Source: Zea mays
Taxonomy: Eukaryota > Streptophyta > Magnoliopsida > Poales > Poaceae
Direction of reading: 5' to 3'
Length of the DNA stretch: 64,000 nt
NCBI RefSeq assembly: GCF_902167145.1
Contig: NC_050097.1
Coordinates: 46,050,095 to 46,114,094, forward strand
A program made the position numbers and the translations under genes. The stretch's first letter is position 1. Each line of letters opens with the position of its first letter. Positions 63,801 to 64,000 of this stretch are shown here, piece after piece. The notes below the pieces were generated by a model, which was given only the letters and a program-made list of their open reading frames with translations, was not told where the DNA came from and searched no databases.

Positions 63801-64000
63801 AGAGAAACTTATTCTCTACTAGAGAGACTACATGAGTTACTTAGATAAAGCATTAGTCTCACTGTTCTAGTTATAGAGAGAATTTTCCTTTTATAAGTGT
63901 CTTAAGGATTTGAATTCCTTACATGACACCTTATTCACAAGTGGAGGAAACGAGCTGAAACGAAAACCGAAAACAGACAGGACATACCTCCGGCTCGGGC
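60857..64000 (-). mobile_element. Internal 3' region of the second Sirevirus, running off the window
   Basis: This is 3.1 kb of AT-rich DNA without any coding region. On the minus strand it shows a series of purine tracts: AAAAAGGGGGAGAT next to the LTR, others near 61130 and 61165, CCAAAGGGGGAGAAAG near 61360, CCAAAGGGGGAGAG near 61425, and TTTAGGGGGAGCC near 61712. Gag and pol should lie beyond base 64000. Confidence 0.7.

Overview
The window looks like a large, repeat-packed grass genome, most probably maize (Zea mays) or a close panicoid relative. The evidence is the set of transposon families: Sirevirus copia elements with CACCGG-ACTG-TCCGGTG-rich LTRs, a chromovirus with a 3.45-kb LTR, Tat-clade gypsy, CACTA, Tourist MITEs, and Helitrons with maize-type ends. 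Host genes have short GT-AG introns and GC-rich first exons. By eye, four host protein genes can be reconstructed, all on the minus strand. They are an ATL-type RING-H2 ubiquitin ligase (13503-14669), a two-exon P-type PPR protein of probable mitochondrial location (15573-17825), a five-exon FSH1/OVCA2-like serine hydrolase (27525-29168), and three-exon SRP19, a protein of the signal recognition particle (51666-56936). Nearly everything else is transposon-derived. The host genes look like unrelated housekeeping or regulatory genes and do not form a pathway.

Layout: 1-12188 is a nested stack. A decayed minus-strand Tat-clade gypsy element (1-5154, cut by the window start) sits inside the integrase region of a minus-strand chromovirus (5155-11797, other half off-window), which sits in a miniature CACTA element (11798-12188). 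12189-19160 is a gene island (ATL, PPR) with a Tourist MITE and a tandem duplication. At 19161-26696 a 7.2-kb copia element with a perfect CTTTA target duplication splits a Tourist-like MITE. 27525-29168 is the hydrolase gene. 29393-32792 is a head-to-tail Helitron cluster carrying the start of a cellulose synthase gene. At 33001-51185 an old copia element with 269-bp LTRs (target duplication TATCC) is split by a young 12.2-kb Sirevirus (38195-50358, target duplication GTGAG). 51666-56936 is SRP19, whose 4.7-kb second intron holds a SINE, a hAT transposase fragment and an RTE-LINE tail. 58348-64000 has a Sirevirus-type LTR fragment split by a second minus-strand Sirevirus that runs off the right edge.

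Three nesting levels are proved by exact 5-bp target duplications, and LTR divergence (about 4% for the outer copia, about 0.7% for the inner Sirevirus) agrees with the nesting order. I did not find an undescribed biological system. The most interesting items are a young Sirevirus with an in-frame loss of its RNase H, a third Sirevirus ORF preceded by intron-like signals, the Helitron with cellulose synthase exons, and a copia integrase whose catalytic Glu is replaced by Lys.
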